NCBI GenBank assembly: GCA_017525875.1
Contig: JAFXSG010000001.1
Span: 1 to 64,000 of the forward strand
Source of the DNA: Clostridia bacterium
Lineage (GTDB): Bacteria > Bacillota > Clostridia > Christensenellales > CAG-138
Reading direction: 5' to 3'
DNA: 64,000 nt
The notes beneath the pieces are model-generated. The model worked only from the letters and a program-made list of their open reading frames with translations. It ran no database searches and was not told the origin of the DNA. The first letter of the stretch is position 1; each line of letters opens with the position of its first letter. Below, piece after piece: positions 1 to 7,790 of the stretch. The position numbers were made by a program, and so were the translations under genes.

Positions 1-77
1 GAACACAGAAGTTAAGCCCACATACACCGAAAGTACTGTGCTGGAGACGGCATGGGAGGATAGGCAGCCGCCGGGAT
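1..77 (+). rRNA. rrf: 5S ribosomal RNA, 3' part (5' end outside window)
   Basis: The window opens inside a 5S rRNA at the conserved GAACACAGAAGTTAAGCCC segment of loop B/helix III. It runs through the helix IV/V region to about position 77. Roughly the first 40 bases of the gene are missing. A perfect terminator hairpin follows at once, so this is the end of an rRNA operon with no tRNA gene behind it. The exact 3' end is estimated. Confidence 0.93.
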
Positions 78-86
78 CCCAAAAGA

Positions 87-120
87 CAAAGAGGACGACT
101 CAGGTCGTCCTCTTTGCTTT
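87..120 (+). terminator. rRNA operon terminator
   Basis: A perfect 13-bp inverted repeat (87-99 with 104-116, loop TCAG) is followed by a short T-rich tail. It sits ten bases after the 5S rRNA end, as expected of an intrinsic terminator of an rRNA operon. Its right arm is also the start of the first 78-bp repeat unit. Confidence 0.85.
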
Positions 121-310
121 ATGAAGAACGACCCTCTGCGGAGCTTTCGTCTGTACTTATTAAAAGCGAGTTTGATTCTTGATCGTCCTCTTTGCTTTAG
201 AAGAACGACCCTCAAAGGGCCGTTCTTCTGTTATACGCAGAACCGAAGGCTGATCGACGATCGTCCTCTTTGCTTTATGAAGAACGACTCTTTGCGAAGT
301 GTTTTTCCGC
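105..310 (+). repeat. Degenerate 78-bp tandem repeat with hairpins, three units
   Basis: The string TCGTCCTCTTTGCTTTA recurs at 105, 183 and 261, exactly 78 bases apart each time. Each copy is followed by a form of GAAGAACGAC. A small hairpin follows in every unit with different but pairing bases: CTC-TGCG-GAG (unit 1), AGAAGAACG..CGTTCTTCT with inner CCCT/AGGG (unit 2, 199-229), and CTT-TGCG-AAG followed by GTGTTTTTC (unit 3). The compensatory changes suggest the hairpins, and not only the sequence, were retained. The units look like duplicated terminator-region DNA. Confidence 0.7.
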
Positions 311-391
311 TCTTTGTAAACGAACATCTAATTCGCAAAGCTTGTTTCACACACTTTGCAATTCTTGTTTCAATTTATATATTCAACCCCA

Positions 392-420
392 TTGCAGGAA
401 TGCAGGATTCGGTGTATAAT
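392..420 (+). promoter_or_regulatory. Sigma-A-type promoter for the decarboxylase operon
   Basis: TTGCAG (392-397), 17-bp spacer, TATAAT (415-420). It lies 87 bases upstream of the gamma-subunit start. No later promoter is evident before 3990, so it probably drives all four subunit genes. Confidence 0.7.
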
Positions 421-507
421 AAAGATAAGTTGGGAAGGAAAAAGGATCGAAGTCTTTTTACCGTTTTCCGCTCTCAACCAACATAGTTTGATAAGGAAAT
501 TGTTATT

Positions 508-855
508 ATGAACTCTATTCTGATGGAAACCGCTGAGACCACAGCCAAGTCGATGGATCCGTTCGTTGTTATGATCGTCGGCATGGCCGTTGTTTTTCTC
601 GGGCTGATCATCCTGATCGGTATCGTAAAGCTCGTCAGCTTTTTCTGCAAACTGGTATTCGGAGAAAGGAAAAAGTCCGAAAGCCCCGCCCCGGCAGTCG
701 CTCCTTCGAGGTCGACGTCATCACCGGTCGCGGCAAGCAATCTGACCGAAGCACAGCGCGGCGAGCTGATCGCAGCAATCTCCGCGGCGATCGCCGAGAG
801 CATGGGCAGGCCCGTTTCCGGTATCCGCATCCGTTCAATCCGCAAGGTCGGCTGA
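508..855 (+). CDS. oadG: Na+-translocating decarboxylase gamma subunit (OadG family)
   Basis: This 115-aa protein is the small membrane subunit that holds together Na+-pumping biotin decarboxylases of the oxaloacetate/methylmalonyl-CoA type. A single hydrophobic helix (about residues 19-45, containing GMAVVFLGLIILIG) is followed by a Ser/Pro/Ala-rich linker. A C-terminal helix then ends in GIRIRSIRK, the layout usual for this family. Start ATG 508 has an AAGGA box about 10 bases upstream; a second in-frame ATG lies at 520. It is the first gene of a four-gene cluster with the biotin carrier, beta and alpha subunits. Whether the complex decarboxylates oxaloacetate or another acid cannot be decided from this subunit. 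Confidence 0.85.
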   Translation: MNSILMETAETTAKSMDPFVVMIVGMAVVFLGLIILIGIVKLVSFFCKLVFGERKKSESPAPAVAPSRSTSSPVAASNLTEAQRGELIAAISAAIAESMGRPVSGIRIRSIRKVG

Positions 856-902
856 TCAAAACAGAGTATAAGCGAATGCTTAAAGCATGAAAGGAATCAA
901 AT

Positions 903-1304
903 ATGCGCAAGTACATCGTTAAAGTAAACGGATCCGTCTATGAAGTCGAAGTCGAGGAGCTCTCCGCAGGCGATGCGGCGATAGCCTCCGCAAACGCACC
1001 CGCACAGCAGACTGCACCCGCGCAGCCCAAGGAGGAGCCCAAGCCCGCAGAGCAGGCGCCCGTTCAGCAGGCAGCACCCGTTGCTGCCGGTGCAAAAACG
1101 ATCACCGCTCCTATGCCCGGCTCCATCATCTCCGTAAGCGTAAAACCCGGCGACAGCTTCCGCAGCGGGCAGGTGCTTCTCGTGCTCGAAGCGATGAAGA
1201 TGGAAAACGAGATCATGGCACCCCATGACGGCAAAGTCATATCCGTAAACGTAAACGCGGGCAGTTCGGTCAATTCCGGCGACGTTCTGATATCCTACGA
1301 ATAA
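903..1304 (+). CDS. Biotin carboxyl carrier protein of the decarboxylase
   Basis: A 133-aa biotin carrier. The short N-terminal segment (1-22) is followed by an Ala/Pro/Gln-rich flexible linker (about 23-63) and a biotinyl/lipoyl domain (about 66-133). The biotinylation motif EAMKMEN contains Lys99. The protein shuttles the carboxyl group from the alpha subunit (carboxyltransferase) to the membrane beta subunit, where decarboxylation drives Na+ export. In several bacteria this domain is fused to the alpha subunit; here it is a separate protein, and the alpha subunit at 2548 correspondingly ends without one. GAAAGGA precedes ATG 903. Symbols such as oadC, gcdC or mmdC are used in different organisms, so none is assigned. 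Confidence 0.92.
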   Translation: MRKYIVKVNGSVYEVEVEELSAGDAAIASANAPAQQTAPAQPKEEPKPAEQAPVQQAAPVAAGAKTITAPMPGSIISVSVKPGDSFRSGQVLLVLEAMKMENEIMAPHDGKVISVNVNAGSSVNSGDVLISYE

Positions 1305-1310
1305 TACCGT

Positions 1311-1327
1311 CGGCCGGCAGCCGGCCG
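1311..1327 (+). other. Intercistronic hairpin
   Basis: CGGCCGG / CCGGCCG with a three-base loop, between the biotin carrier and beta-subunit genes. There is no T-run, so it is unlikely to terminate. It may affect mRNA stability or the relative output of the subunits. Confidence 0.5.
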
Positions 1328-1341
1328 GGATTGGGTAAACT

Positions 1342-2529
1342 ATGGAAGGAATAATCAACGTATTCAGAGATTTTGCAAGCTCGAGCGGTATCGCTGCATT
1401 CTTCTCTCAGGAAAGCTCCTGGAAGTTTGCCGTGATGATCCTCATCGCTTGCTTCCTGCTTTACCTTGCCATCGTCCGCAAGTTCGAACCTTTACTTCTG
1501 CTTCCGATAGCATTCGGCATGCTGCTCACGAACCTGCCCGGCGCAGGGCTTTTCCACGAAACTATATTCGAGGGAGGGCACGTGCATTGGGATCTTCTGA
1601 CGCAGGACGGCGGGCTGATCGACTACCTGTATCTCGGCGTCAAGCTCGGCATCTACCCTTCCCTGATCTTCCTCGGCGTCGGCGCGATGACGGATTTCGG
1701 TCCCCTCATCGCCAACCCGAAGAGCTTACTTCTCGGTGCGGCGGCTCAGTTCGGCATCTTCCTCGCATTTCTCGGCGCAAAGCTGATCTTCGGCTTCTCT
1801 GACGGTGTTGCTGCATCCATCGGCATCATCGGCGGTGCTGACGGCCCGACTGCGATCTACGTCACGAGCATGCTCGCTCCCGAAAAACTCGGTTCAATCG
1901 CGATCGCCGCGTATTCATACATGGCGCTCGTCCCGGTCATCCAGCCCCCGTTCATGAAGCTGCTGACCACCAAGAAGGAGCGTGCGATCGTTATGAAGCA
2001 GCTCCGCCCCGTGTCCAAGACTGAGAGGATAATCTTCCCGATCGTCGTCACCATCGCCGTTGCGCTCCTCGTTCCCTCCGCAGCAGCTCTCGTCGGCATG
2101 CTGATGCTCGGCAACCTGATCCGCGAAAGCGGCGTGACCGAAAGGCTTTCGAAGACTGCTCAGAACGAGCTCTGCAATATCGTCACCATCTTCCTCGGCG
2201 TCAGCGTCGGCGCGACGGCGACCGCGCAGTCATTCCTCAGCATCGAAACGCTCGGCATCCTCATCATGGGTATCTGCGCGTTCATCTTCGGAACGATCGG
2301 CGGTCTGCTGCTTGCAAAACTCATGAACCTGCTCTCGGGCGGCAAGATCAACCCGCTGATCGGTTCCGCGGGCGTTTCCGCTGTTCCTATGGCGGCAAGG
2401 GTATCGCAGGTCGTGGGCCAGAAGGAAAACCCCGGCAACTTCCTGCTGATGCACGCGATGGGCCCGAACGTAGCCGGCGTCATCGGCTCGGCGATCGCCG
2501 CAGGTATATTTTTGTCATTGTTCAGATAA
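1342..2529 (+). CDS. oadB: Na+-translocating decarboxylase beta subunit (OadB family)
   Basis: A 395-aa polytopic membrane protein, the usual length for OadB/MmdB/GcdB. It forms the Na+ channel and decarboxylates carboxybiotin, coupling this to Na+ export. The family signature [10 protein letters not shown] lies near residues 164-173 and carries the conserved acidic residue implicated in Na+ binding. A second conserved patch is [17 protein letters not shown] near the C-terminus. The protein is almost entirely hydrophobic helices, with one charged loop around residues 210-230. It is the third gene of the cluster; the alpha subunit follows 18 bases downstream. Confidence 0.93.
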   Translation: MEGIINVFRDFASSSGIAAFFSQESSWKFAVMILIACFLLYLAIVRKFEPLLLLPIAFGMLLTNLPGAGLFHETIFEGGHVHWDLLTQDGGLIDYLYLGVKLGIYPSLIFLGVGAMTDFGPLIANPKSLLLGAAAQFGIFLAFLGAKLIFGFSDGVAASIGIIGGADGPTAIYVTSMLAPEKLGSIAIAAYSYMALVPVIQPPFMKLLTTKKERAIVMKQLRPVSKTERIIFPIVVTIAVALLVPSAAALVGMLMLGNLIRESGVTERLSKTAQNELCNIVTIFLGVSVGATATAQSFLSIETLGILIMGICAFIFGTIGGLLLAKLMNLLSGGKINPLIGSAGVSAVPMAARVSQVVGQKENPGNFLLMHAMGPNVAGVIGSAIAAGIFLSLFR

Positions 2530-2547
2530 CAACAGAAAGGAATTTTT

Positions 2548-3990
2548 ATGGGCAAGCTCTATATTACAGATACGATCCTGCGCGACGCGCATCAGTCCCA
2601 GGCGGCGACCCGCATGAAGACCGAGGAGATGCTCCCGGCGTGCGAGATCCTGGACAGCATGGGTTATTGGTCCCTCGAATGCTGGGGCGGCGCAACGTTC
2701 GACAGCTGCCTCCGCTTCCTCAATGAGGATCCGTGGGAGAGGCTCCGCACCCTCAAAAAAGCGCTTCCGCACACCCGCCTGCAGATGCTGTTCCGCGGGC
2801 AGAACATCCTCGGCTACAAGCACTACGCAGACGACGTCGTGGAACAGTTTTGTCGCAAGGCCATAGAAAACGGCATCGACGTCATCCGTATCTTCGACGC
2901 GCTGAACGACGTCCGCAACCTCGAAGCCGCAATCAAATTCACCAAGAAATACGGCGGTCACTGCGAGCCTGCCCTCAGCTACACGATCAGTCCCGTTCAT
3001 AACGAGGACTATTTCGTGAAGCTCGCAAAGGAGCTCGTCCAGATGGGTGCGGACTCCATCTGCATCAAGGATATGGCAAACCTGCTGCTGCCCATGCCCG
3101 CGTTCAACCTCGTTCGCAGGCTCAAGCAGGAGATCGAAGTTCCGATCCATCTGCACACCCACAACACCACAGGCACCGGCGACATGACGCTGCTGCTCGC
3201 CACCTTTGCGGGCGTAGATATCGTCGACACCGCGCTCTCGCCGCTCGGCAACGGTACCAGCCAGCCCGCGACCGAGAGCCTCGTTGCGACCCTGCAGGGC
3301 ACCAAATACGACACCGGTCTCGACCTCACCAAGCTCAGCGAAGCCGCAAAGCATTTCCGCACCGTTGCCGCAAGGCTCAAGGCGGATGGCTATCTCGATA
3401 CAAAGGTGCTTTCCGTCGACACGAACACGCTGATGTATCAGGTGCCCGGCGGTATGCTCTCCAATCTGATCTCCCAGCTCAAGCAGGCTAACGCGGAGGA
3501 TAAATACTATGAAGTGCTCGCAGAGGTCCCGCGCGTGCGTGAGGATTTCGGCTATCCGCCGCTCGTAACGCCCACCAGCCAGATCGTCGGCAGTCAGGCC
3601 GTGCTGAACGTCCTCTCCGGCGAACGCTACAAGATGTTCACCAAGGAATCCAAGGGCCTGCTGCGCGGCGAATACGGCCGCCTTCCCGGCGTTGTGAACG
3701 AAAAAGTCCGCAAAAAGGCGATCGGTGACGAACCCGTGATCACCTGCCGCCCGGCGGATCTCCTGGAGCCGGAACTCGACAAGATCCGCGAAGAAGCGGG
3801 CGAGCTTGCGGAGAGCGAAGAGGACGTCCTCAGCTACGCGCTTTTCCCGCAGGTCGCAAAGAAGTTCTTTGAAGACCGCCTCCGCGCAAACGGCGGCCGC
3901 AAGCAGGACGGCACCGTGCCCCACGTCAAGGCGTTTGACGAGGCGGCCGAGCTGATCGTCGAGGATCTGACCAACGGCTCGACGCTGTAA
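2548..3990 (+). CDS. oadA: Decarboxylase alpha subunit / carboxyltransferase (oxaloacetate decarboxylase type)
   Basis: A 480-aa cytosolic carboxyltransferase that transfers the carboxyl group of the substrate, most likely oxaloacetate, to biotin. The TIM barrel carries LRDAHQS (metal-ligand Asp13), MLFRGQN, the lysine expected to be carbamylated in CIKDMANLL (about Lys174) and the metal-binding pair in HLHTHN (His203/His205). The PYC_OADA-type conserved domain continues to the end (GEYGRLPG, VLSYALFPQVAKKF). The protein stops where other homologues continue into a biotinyl domain, matching the separate carrier at 903. AAAGGAA precedes ATG 2548. A strong terminator follows, closing the operon. 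Pyruvate carboxylase subunit B is very similar and cannot be fully excluded, but the beta/gamma neighbours favour the Na+ pump. Confidence 0.92.
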   Translation: MGKLYITDTILRDAHQSQAATRMKTEEMLPACEILDSMGYWSLECWGGATFDSCLRFLNEDPWERLRTLKKALPHTRLQMLFRGQNILGYKHYADDVVEQFCRKAIENGIDVIRIFDALNDVRNLEAAIKFTKKYGGHCEPALSYTISPVHNEDYFVKLAKELVQMGADSICIKDMANLLLPMPAFNLVRRLKQEIEVPIHLHTHNTTGTGDMTLLLATFAGVDIVDTALSPLGNGTSQPATESLVATLQGTKYDTGLDLTKLSEAAKHFRTVAARLKADGYLDTKVLSVDTNTLMYQVPGGMLSNLISQLKQANAEDKYYEVLAEVPRVREDFGYPPLVTPTSQIVGSQAVLNVLSGERYKMFTKESKGLLRGEYGRLPGVVNEKVRKKAIGDEPVITCRPADLLEPELDKIREEAGELAESEEDVLSYALFPQVAKKFFEDRLRANGGRKQDGTVPHVKAFDEAAELIVEDLTNGSTL

Positions 3991-4006
3991 CGGTTTTTAG
4001 CTAACG

Positions 4007-4033
4007 GGGGAGCCGGCAACGGTTCCCCTTTTT
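4007..4033 (+). terminator. Terminator of the decarboxylase operon
   Basis: GGGGAGCC (4007-4014) pairs with GGTTCCCC (4021-4028) through one G-T wobble. TTTTT follows directly. Confidence 0.85.
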
Positions 4034-4122
4034 ATCAGGTCTCTTTGCTGCGCGCATGTCCTATCCGCCTTTCGTAATTTATGTCAAACCCGGTACTTTT
4101 CGGCGGCATCAGCTGTTTTATA

Positions 4123-4151
4123 TTGAAACCGCACAGGGAAAACGCTATAAT
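4123..4151 (+). promoter_or_regulatory. Promoter of the DUF2500-like gene
   Basis: TTGAAA (4123-4128), 17-bp spacer, TATAAT (4146-4151), 32 bases before the gene start. Confidence 0.75.
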
Positions 4152-4183
4152 GCAAATATAAGGTATTCAATCAGGAGGTGCGC

Positions 4184-4579
4184 ATGTTTGCTTCTTTTGA
4201 TACAGGCTTCAGTTTCCTGAGGATACTGGGCATTCTGATCTTCGCGTTCGTCATCGGGATGTTCGTCTTCATCATCGTCAAAATGATCAGGGATAAGAGA
4301 AAGAACGACGCCTCACCGCGCCTGACGGTGGATGCGTTCGTCGTTTCCAAACACACGAGCACCAGCAGTTCAAGCCAGCCCGTGGCAGGCGATCCGACAG
4401 GCGCCCACGGCTTCCATCACATGACGACCACGGCTTATTTCGTGACCTTCGAGGTGCAGAGCGGCGACCGGATGGCGTTCGAGGTCGACGAAGCAGAGTA
4501 CGCTATGCTCGCAGAGGGCGATACAGGCAGGCTCAGCTTCCAAGGCACCCGCTATCTCGGGTTTGAGAGGGAGGCTTAA
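4184..4579 (+). CDS. DUF2500-like membrane protein
   Basis: A 131-aa protein with one N-terminal membrane helix (about residues 8-33), a short basic stretch and a small beta-rich domain. The domain shows the family pattern SPRLTVDAFVVSKHT, then YFVTFEVQSGDRMAFEV, then GDTGRLSFQGTRYLGFER. These are the landmarks of DUF2500 (YhhM-like) proteins, whose function is unknown. The start is ATG 4184, five bases after a strong AGGAGG. A GTG six bases earlier lies in the Shine-Dalgarno sequence itself and is less likely. The gene has its own promoter and stands alone. Confidence 0.75.
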   Translation: MFASFDTGFSFLRILGILIFAFVIGMFVFIIVKMIRDKRKNDASPRLTVDAFVVSKHTSTSSSSQPVAGDPTGAHGFHHMTTTAYFVTFEVQSGDRMAFEVDEAEYAMLAEGDTGRLSFQGTRYLGFEREA

Positions 4580-4721
4580 TACTTTAATAATAAGATCAAA
4601 ATCTTGGCTTCGGCAACGGCAGGCCTGCGCTGACGCCGAACCTTTACCGTGACAATTCTTTATAAAGCATTCACATAATAACACTTTAGATATTATCACA
4701 ACTGAACAGGGAGGTATTATT

Positions 4722-5585
4722 ATGGCATATTTAGATGGAAGGTGCCCTAATTGCGGAGGTGCGCTTAAGTTTGATTCGAGTTTGCCGACGGCAAAATGCC
4801 CTTATTGCGACTCGGTGATCCCTGCGGGCAATGTGATCATGATACCGGACATGGATGCCCTGAAAAAGGAGCGCCTGCTTAAAAACGCGGTGACCAGGGA
4901 GCGCTATGGGGAAACCAACGTCGCGCTCAGGATCTATTCGCAGGTCGCAGAGGACTACCCCGATGATTACCGCGGTTGGTACGGCATCGCCAGGCTGAGA
5001 TCGAAGGGCTTTACAGAGACCCCCACGAAGAAGGAGTACGAGGATATCGCCGAAAACATGCGCAAGGTCCTGATAGCGGCCGGACCTGCGGACAAGGGCA
5101 GACTGCAGGCGGAATGGGACGGATATGAGCAGAGCTACAAAGCTTTTCTGGACGGCAAGACCCGGGAGCTTTCGAGCATGCAGAGCGCGCACGACGAGCA
5201 GGTAAACAGGCGCGATAACGTCGCCGAAACGCTTAAGGACCACAGGGACGCCATGCAAAGCTTTGCAAGATCGCATTCCAAAAGGGGCAAAAAAGCTAAG
5301 TTTCCAACAGTGTTTTTCTTCGTGCTTGCGGCGGGCCTGATCTGCCTGCTCAACAGCTCGCGTTCGAAAAGCTTCCTGATCTTCGGCTTGCTGCTCGTTG
5401 GCATATTTGCGGAGGCCGTTGTCATAACGGTGCTTGTCAACTCGTCGAGAAAATCGGCCGCGGCACGGTATGAAGCGATGTCAGAGAAGGCCCAAAGGCT
5501 TCAGAGCGAATTGGACCGCATCAAAGCAAACCTCGACTCAGCGGACGATGAGATCGTGCGAATCCGCTATGCATACGGGCTTTGA
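4722..5585 (+). CDS. Zinc-ribbon, coiled-coil membrane protein of unknown function
   Basis: 287 aa. The N-terminus is a zinc ribbon with Cys8, Cys11, Cys26 and Cys29 (RCPNCGG ... KCPYCDS). A helical, TPR-like segment follows (about residues 50-130; ALRIYSQVAEDYPDDYRGWYGIARL), then a charged coiled coil (about 135-190). Two adjacent hydrophobic segments lie at about 195-243 and a second coiled coil extends to the C-terminus. The zinc-ribbon-plus-TPR opening is common in Firmicute proteins of unknown role, and no function can be assigned. GGGAGG precedes ATG 4722. The preceding 142 bases show no clear promoter. A terminator follows at 5631. Confidence 0.75.
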   Translation: MAYLDGRCPNCGGALKFDSSLPTAKCPYCDSVIPAGNVIMIPDMDALKKERLLKNAVTRERYGETNVALRIYSQVAEDYPDDYRGWYGIARLRSKGFTETPTKKEYEDIAENMRKVLIAAGPADKGRLQAEWDGYEQSYKAFLDGKTRELSSMQSAHDEQVNRRDNVAETLKDHRDAMQSFARSHSKRGKKAKFPTVFFFVLAAGLICLLNSSRSKSFLIFGLLLVGIFAEAVVITVLVNSSRKSAAARYEAMSEKAQRLQSELDRIKANLDSADDEIVRIRYAYGL

Positions 5586-5630
5586 CAGCGCCCGGCATTC
5601 CCCGGATGCTCCGCAAACGGTGATCGATAC

Positions 5631-5665
5631 AAAAAAGCGTCAGGACAGAGCTCGTGACGCTTTTT
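5631..5665 (+). terminator. Terminator after the zinc-ribbon gene
   Basis: AAAAAAGCGTCA (5631-5642) and TGACGCTTTTT (5655-5665) form a stem closed by a 12-base loop, with a T-run on the plus strand. Confidence 0.8.
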
Positions 5666-5667
5666 AT

Positions 5668-5696
5668 TTGCGTTCCGCATCCATATTTGGTATAAT
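5668..5696 (+). promoter_or_regulatory. Promoter of the surE operon
   Basis: TTGCGT (5668-5673), 17-bp spacer, TATAAT (5691-5696), 30 bases before surE. Confidence 0.75.
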
Positions 5697-5725
5697 AAAA
5701 TTTAAGAGATTTTCGGAGATGGCCT

Positions 5726-6490
5726 ATGAAGATTCTAATCACAAACGACGACGGTTTCGACGCGGAGGGCATCCGTGAGCTTGTCAAAGCGCTGTCAAAA
5801 GAGCATGACGTCACTGTCGTCGCGCCGAAATACAACCAAAGCTGCGTCGGTCACGGGCTGACGCTCAAGACCCCGCTGTACGTTGAAGAGGCGGAGATCG
5901 AAGGGGCGGACGTTCCGGCTTACTGCATCAACGGCACCCCGGCGGACTGCGTTCGCTTTGCACTCTCAATGATGGGCATCGCGCCGGACGCCGTCGTTTC
6001 CGGCATCAACCGGGCGGGCAACATCGGCACGGACGTGCTCTATTCGGGCACGGTCTCCGCGGCGGAGGAGGCGGCGATGCTCGGCTTCCGCGCGATTGCA
6101 GTTTCAAAGGAGACCACCTCGCACGATTTCTTCCCGGACGCCGCTTCGCATTTCGCGGAGAACTTCGGGCTGTTTTTCGGCTGCACCACGGCGGAAAAAC
6201 GCCTGCTGAACGTGAACTATCCGAACCTCCCCCGCGAGGGATATCGCGGCGTGCGTGCGGCGTATCTTGCAGAACAGGTCTATTCCTGCGATTACAAAAA
6301 GCTGGACGGCGAGGACGGCAGGACCGGTTACATCACCCCGAGCGACAAGATCACCGTATGCGCCGAGACCGACACCTGCGATGAAAAATACATTCGCGAC
6401 GGGTTCATCACCGTCACGCCCCTCAAATACGACGTTACGGATTACGAGCAGCTTGCCCGTATCTCCGCGTTCGTCGAAAAGAACTATTGA
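5726..6490 (+). CDS. surE: 5'/3'-nucleotidase SurE
   Basis: 254 aa, the normal length for SurE, a metal-dependent nucleoside-monophosphate phosphatase. The N-terminus MKILITNDDG supplies the metal-binding Asn7-Asp8-Asp9 triad. Further family landmarks are AYCINGTPADCVRFAL, VVSGINRAGNIGTDVLYSGTVSAAEEAAMLG (metal-site Asn and the substrate loop) and LLNVNYPN. GGAGA precedes ATG 5726. It is the first gene of a run of five same-strand genes (to 11486) with short gaps, probably co-transcribed from the promoter just upstream. Confidence 0.95.
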   Translation: MKILITNDDGFDAEGIRELVKALSKEHDVTVVAPKYNQSCVGHGLTLKTPLYVEEAEIEGADVPAYCINGTPADCVRFALSMMGIAPDAVVSGINRAGNIGTDVLYSGTVSAAEEAAMLGFRAIAVSKETTSHDFFPDAASHFAENFGLFFGCTTAEKRLLNVNYPNLPREGYRGVRAAYLAEQVYSCDYKKLDGEDGRTGYITPSDKITVCAETDTCDEKYIRDGFITVTPLKYDVTDYEQLARISAFVEKNY

Positions 6491-6505
6491 AGAAAGGAGA
6501 ACGCC

Positions 6506-7765
6506 ATGAACGTTGCCGTTATCGGCGCGGGCCCCGCGGGGCTCATCGCAGGAGCAATCGGCGCAAAGAACGGCGCCAGGGTGGAGATCATCGACCGCAA
6601 CGAGCGCGCCGGCAGAAAGCTGTACCTCACCGGCAAGGGCAGGTGCAATATCACGAATTCCGCCGATTTGGACGGCTTTATGAAGAACACCGTGCATAAC
6701 GGACGCTTCCTTTTCAGCGCGTTCTCCGGCTTTTTCTCAAACGATATCCTCGACATCCTTCAAAAAGAGGGCGTTCCCGTCAAGCTGGAGCGCGGCGGAA
6801 GGTATTTCCCGGAGAGCGACAAATCCAGCGACGTCATACGCGCGCTCGTGGCGTACGCCTCCCACTGCGGCGCAAGGTTCCTGCTCGGAACGGAAGTAAA
6901 GTCCGTCGAAAAAACCGACGCGGGCTTTACCGTTAAAACGAGCGGCGCATACGGCGGCACCAGGCAGTACGACCGCGTGATCCTCGCAACGGGCGGCATG
7001 AGCTATTCCTCGACCGGCTCCACCGGCGACGGGTATCGTTTCGCGGAGCATTTTTCCCACACGGTGCTCGCGCCGAAGCCCTCGCTCATCCCGTTTGAAA
7101 CGGCGGAAGACTGGCCGACGGAGCTGATGGGCCTTTCGCTCAAAAACGTCACGCTCAAGGCATATAAGCCAGAAAAAGACGGCGGCGCAAAGAAAAAACG
7201 CAAGCCCGTCTATGAAGAACTGGGCGAAATGCTGTTCACGCATTTCGGCGTCAGCGGGCCGCTCGTGCTCAGCGCTTCGAGCTATCTTGCGGACGAGCCA
7301 GCAGGCGCAAAGCTCACCGTCGACCTCAAACCCGCCCTCACAGAGGCCCAGCTCGACGCGAGGCTGTTGCGCGATTTCGACAAATACCGCCATAAGCAGG
7401 TCCACAACGCGATGCAGGAGGTGCTCCCGCAGAGGCTGATCGGGACCGTGCTCATGCTTTCCGGCGTTTCACCCGAGACCACGATCGACGAGCTCACCCG
7501 CGAGGAGCGCGGCGCGATCGTCAAGGCGCTCAAATGCATGGAGATGACCGTCAAACGGCCCAGGCCTATCGACGAGGCGATCATTACCCGCGGCGGCGTT
7601 TCCGTGAAGGAGATCGACCCGAAAACGATGGAGTCAAAGCTCGTTCCCGGGCTGTATTTCGCCGGTGAGCTCATCGATGCGGACGCGTGCACCGGAGGTT
7701 TCAATCTCCAGATCGCATGGTCGACCGGCGCCGCAGCCGGCGCTGCCTGCGCGGAAGAATACTGA
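6506..7765 (+). CDS. FAD-dependent oxidoreductase, HI0933/BaiN family
   Basis: 419 aa. The N-terminal dinucleotide-binding motif GAGPAG (8-13) and the signature GRKLYLTGKGRCNITN are typical of the HI0933/YhiN/BaiN flavoproteins. A conserved C-terminal segment reads GLYFAGELIDADACTGGFNLQIAWSTG and completes the FAD site. Some relatives act in bile-acid dehydroxylation, but most have no defined substrate, so the reaction is not assigned. AAAGGAG precedes ATG 6506, which is 15 bases after surE and 25 before the cmk start. Confidence 0.9.
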   Translation: MNVAVIGAGPAGLIAGAIGAKNGARVEIIDRNERAGRKLYLTGKGRCNITNSADLDGFMKNTVHNGRFLFSAFSGFFSNDILDILQKEGVPVKLERGGRYFPESDKSSDVIRALVAYASHCGARFLLGTEVKSVEKTDAGFTVKTSGAYGGTRQYDRVILATGGMSYSSTGSTGDGYRFAEHFSHTVLAPKPSLIPFETAEDWPTELMGLSLKNVTLKAYKPEKDGGAKKKRKPVYEELGEMLFTHFGVSGPLVLSASSYLADEPAGAKLTVDLKPALTEAQLDARLLRDFDKYRHKQVHNAMQEVLPQRLIGTVLMLSGVSPETTIDELTREERGAIVKALKCMEMTVKRPRPIDEAIITRGGVSVKEIDPKTMESKLVPGLYFAGELIDADACTGGFNLQIAWSTGAAAGAACAEEY

Positions 7766-7790
7766 TTTTAACCCGAAAGGTAAAAATATT

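Larger units (their letters stand above)
78..507. other. Intergenic region between 5S rRNA and oad cluster
   Basis: No convincing gene lies here. The stretch holds the rRNA terminator, three degenerate 78-bp repeat units and, at its right end, the promoter of the decarboxylase operon. The open frame over 121-486 is low-complexity repeat sequence without a ribosome binding site and is not considered coding. Confidence 0.7.

Noticed and set aside
121-486. Open frame behind the 5S rRNA
   Set aside because: It runs through the 78-bp repeats and the promoter, has no SD, and the protein is low-complexity repeat translation.
2515-3924. 469-codon open frame antisense to the decarboxylase alpha gene
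   Set aside because: Shadow of a conserved gene; composition is typical of reverse-complement translation.
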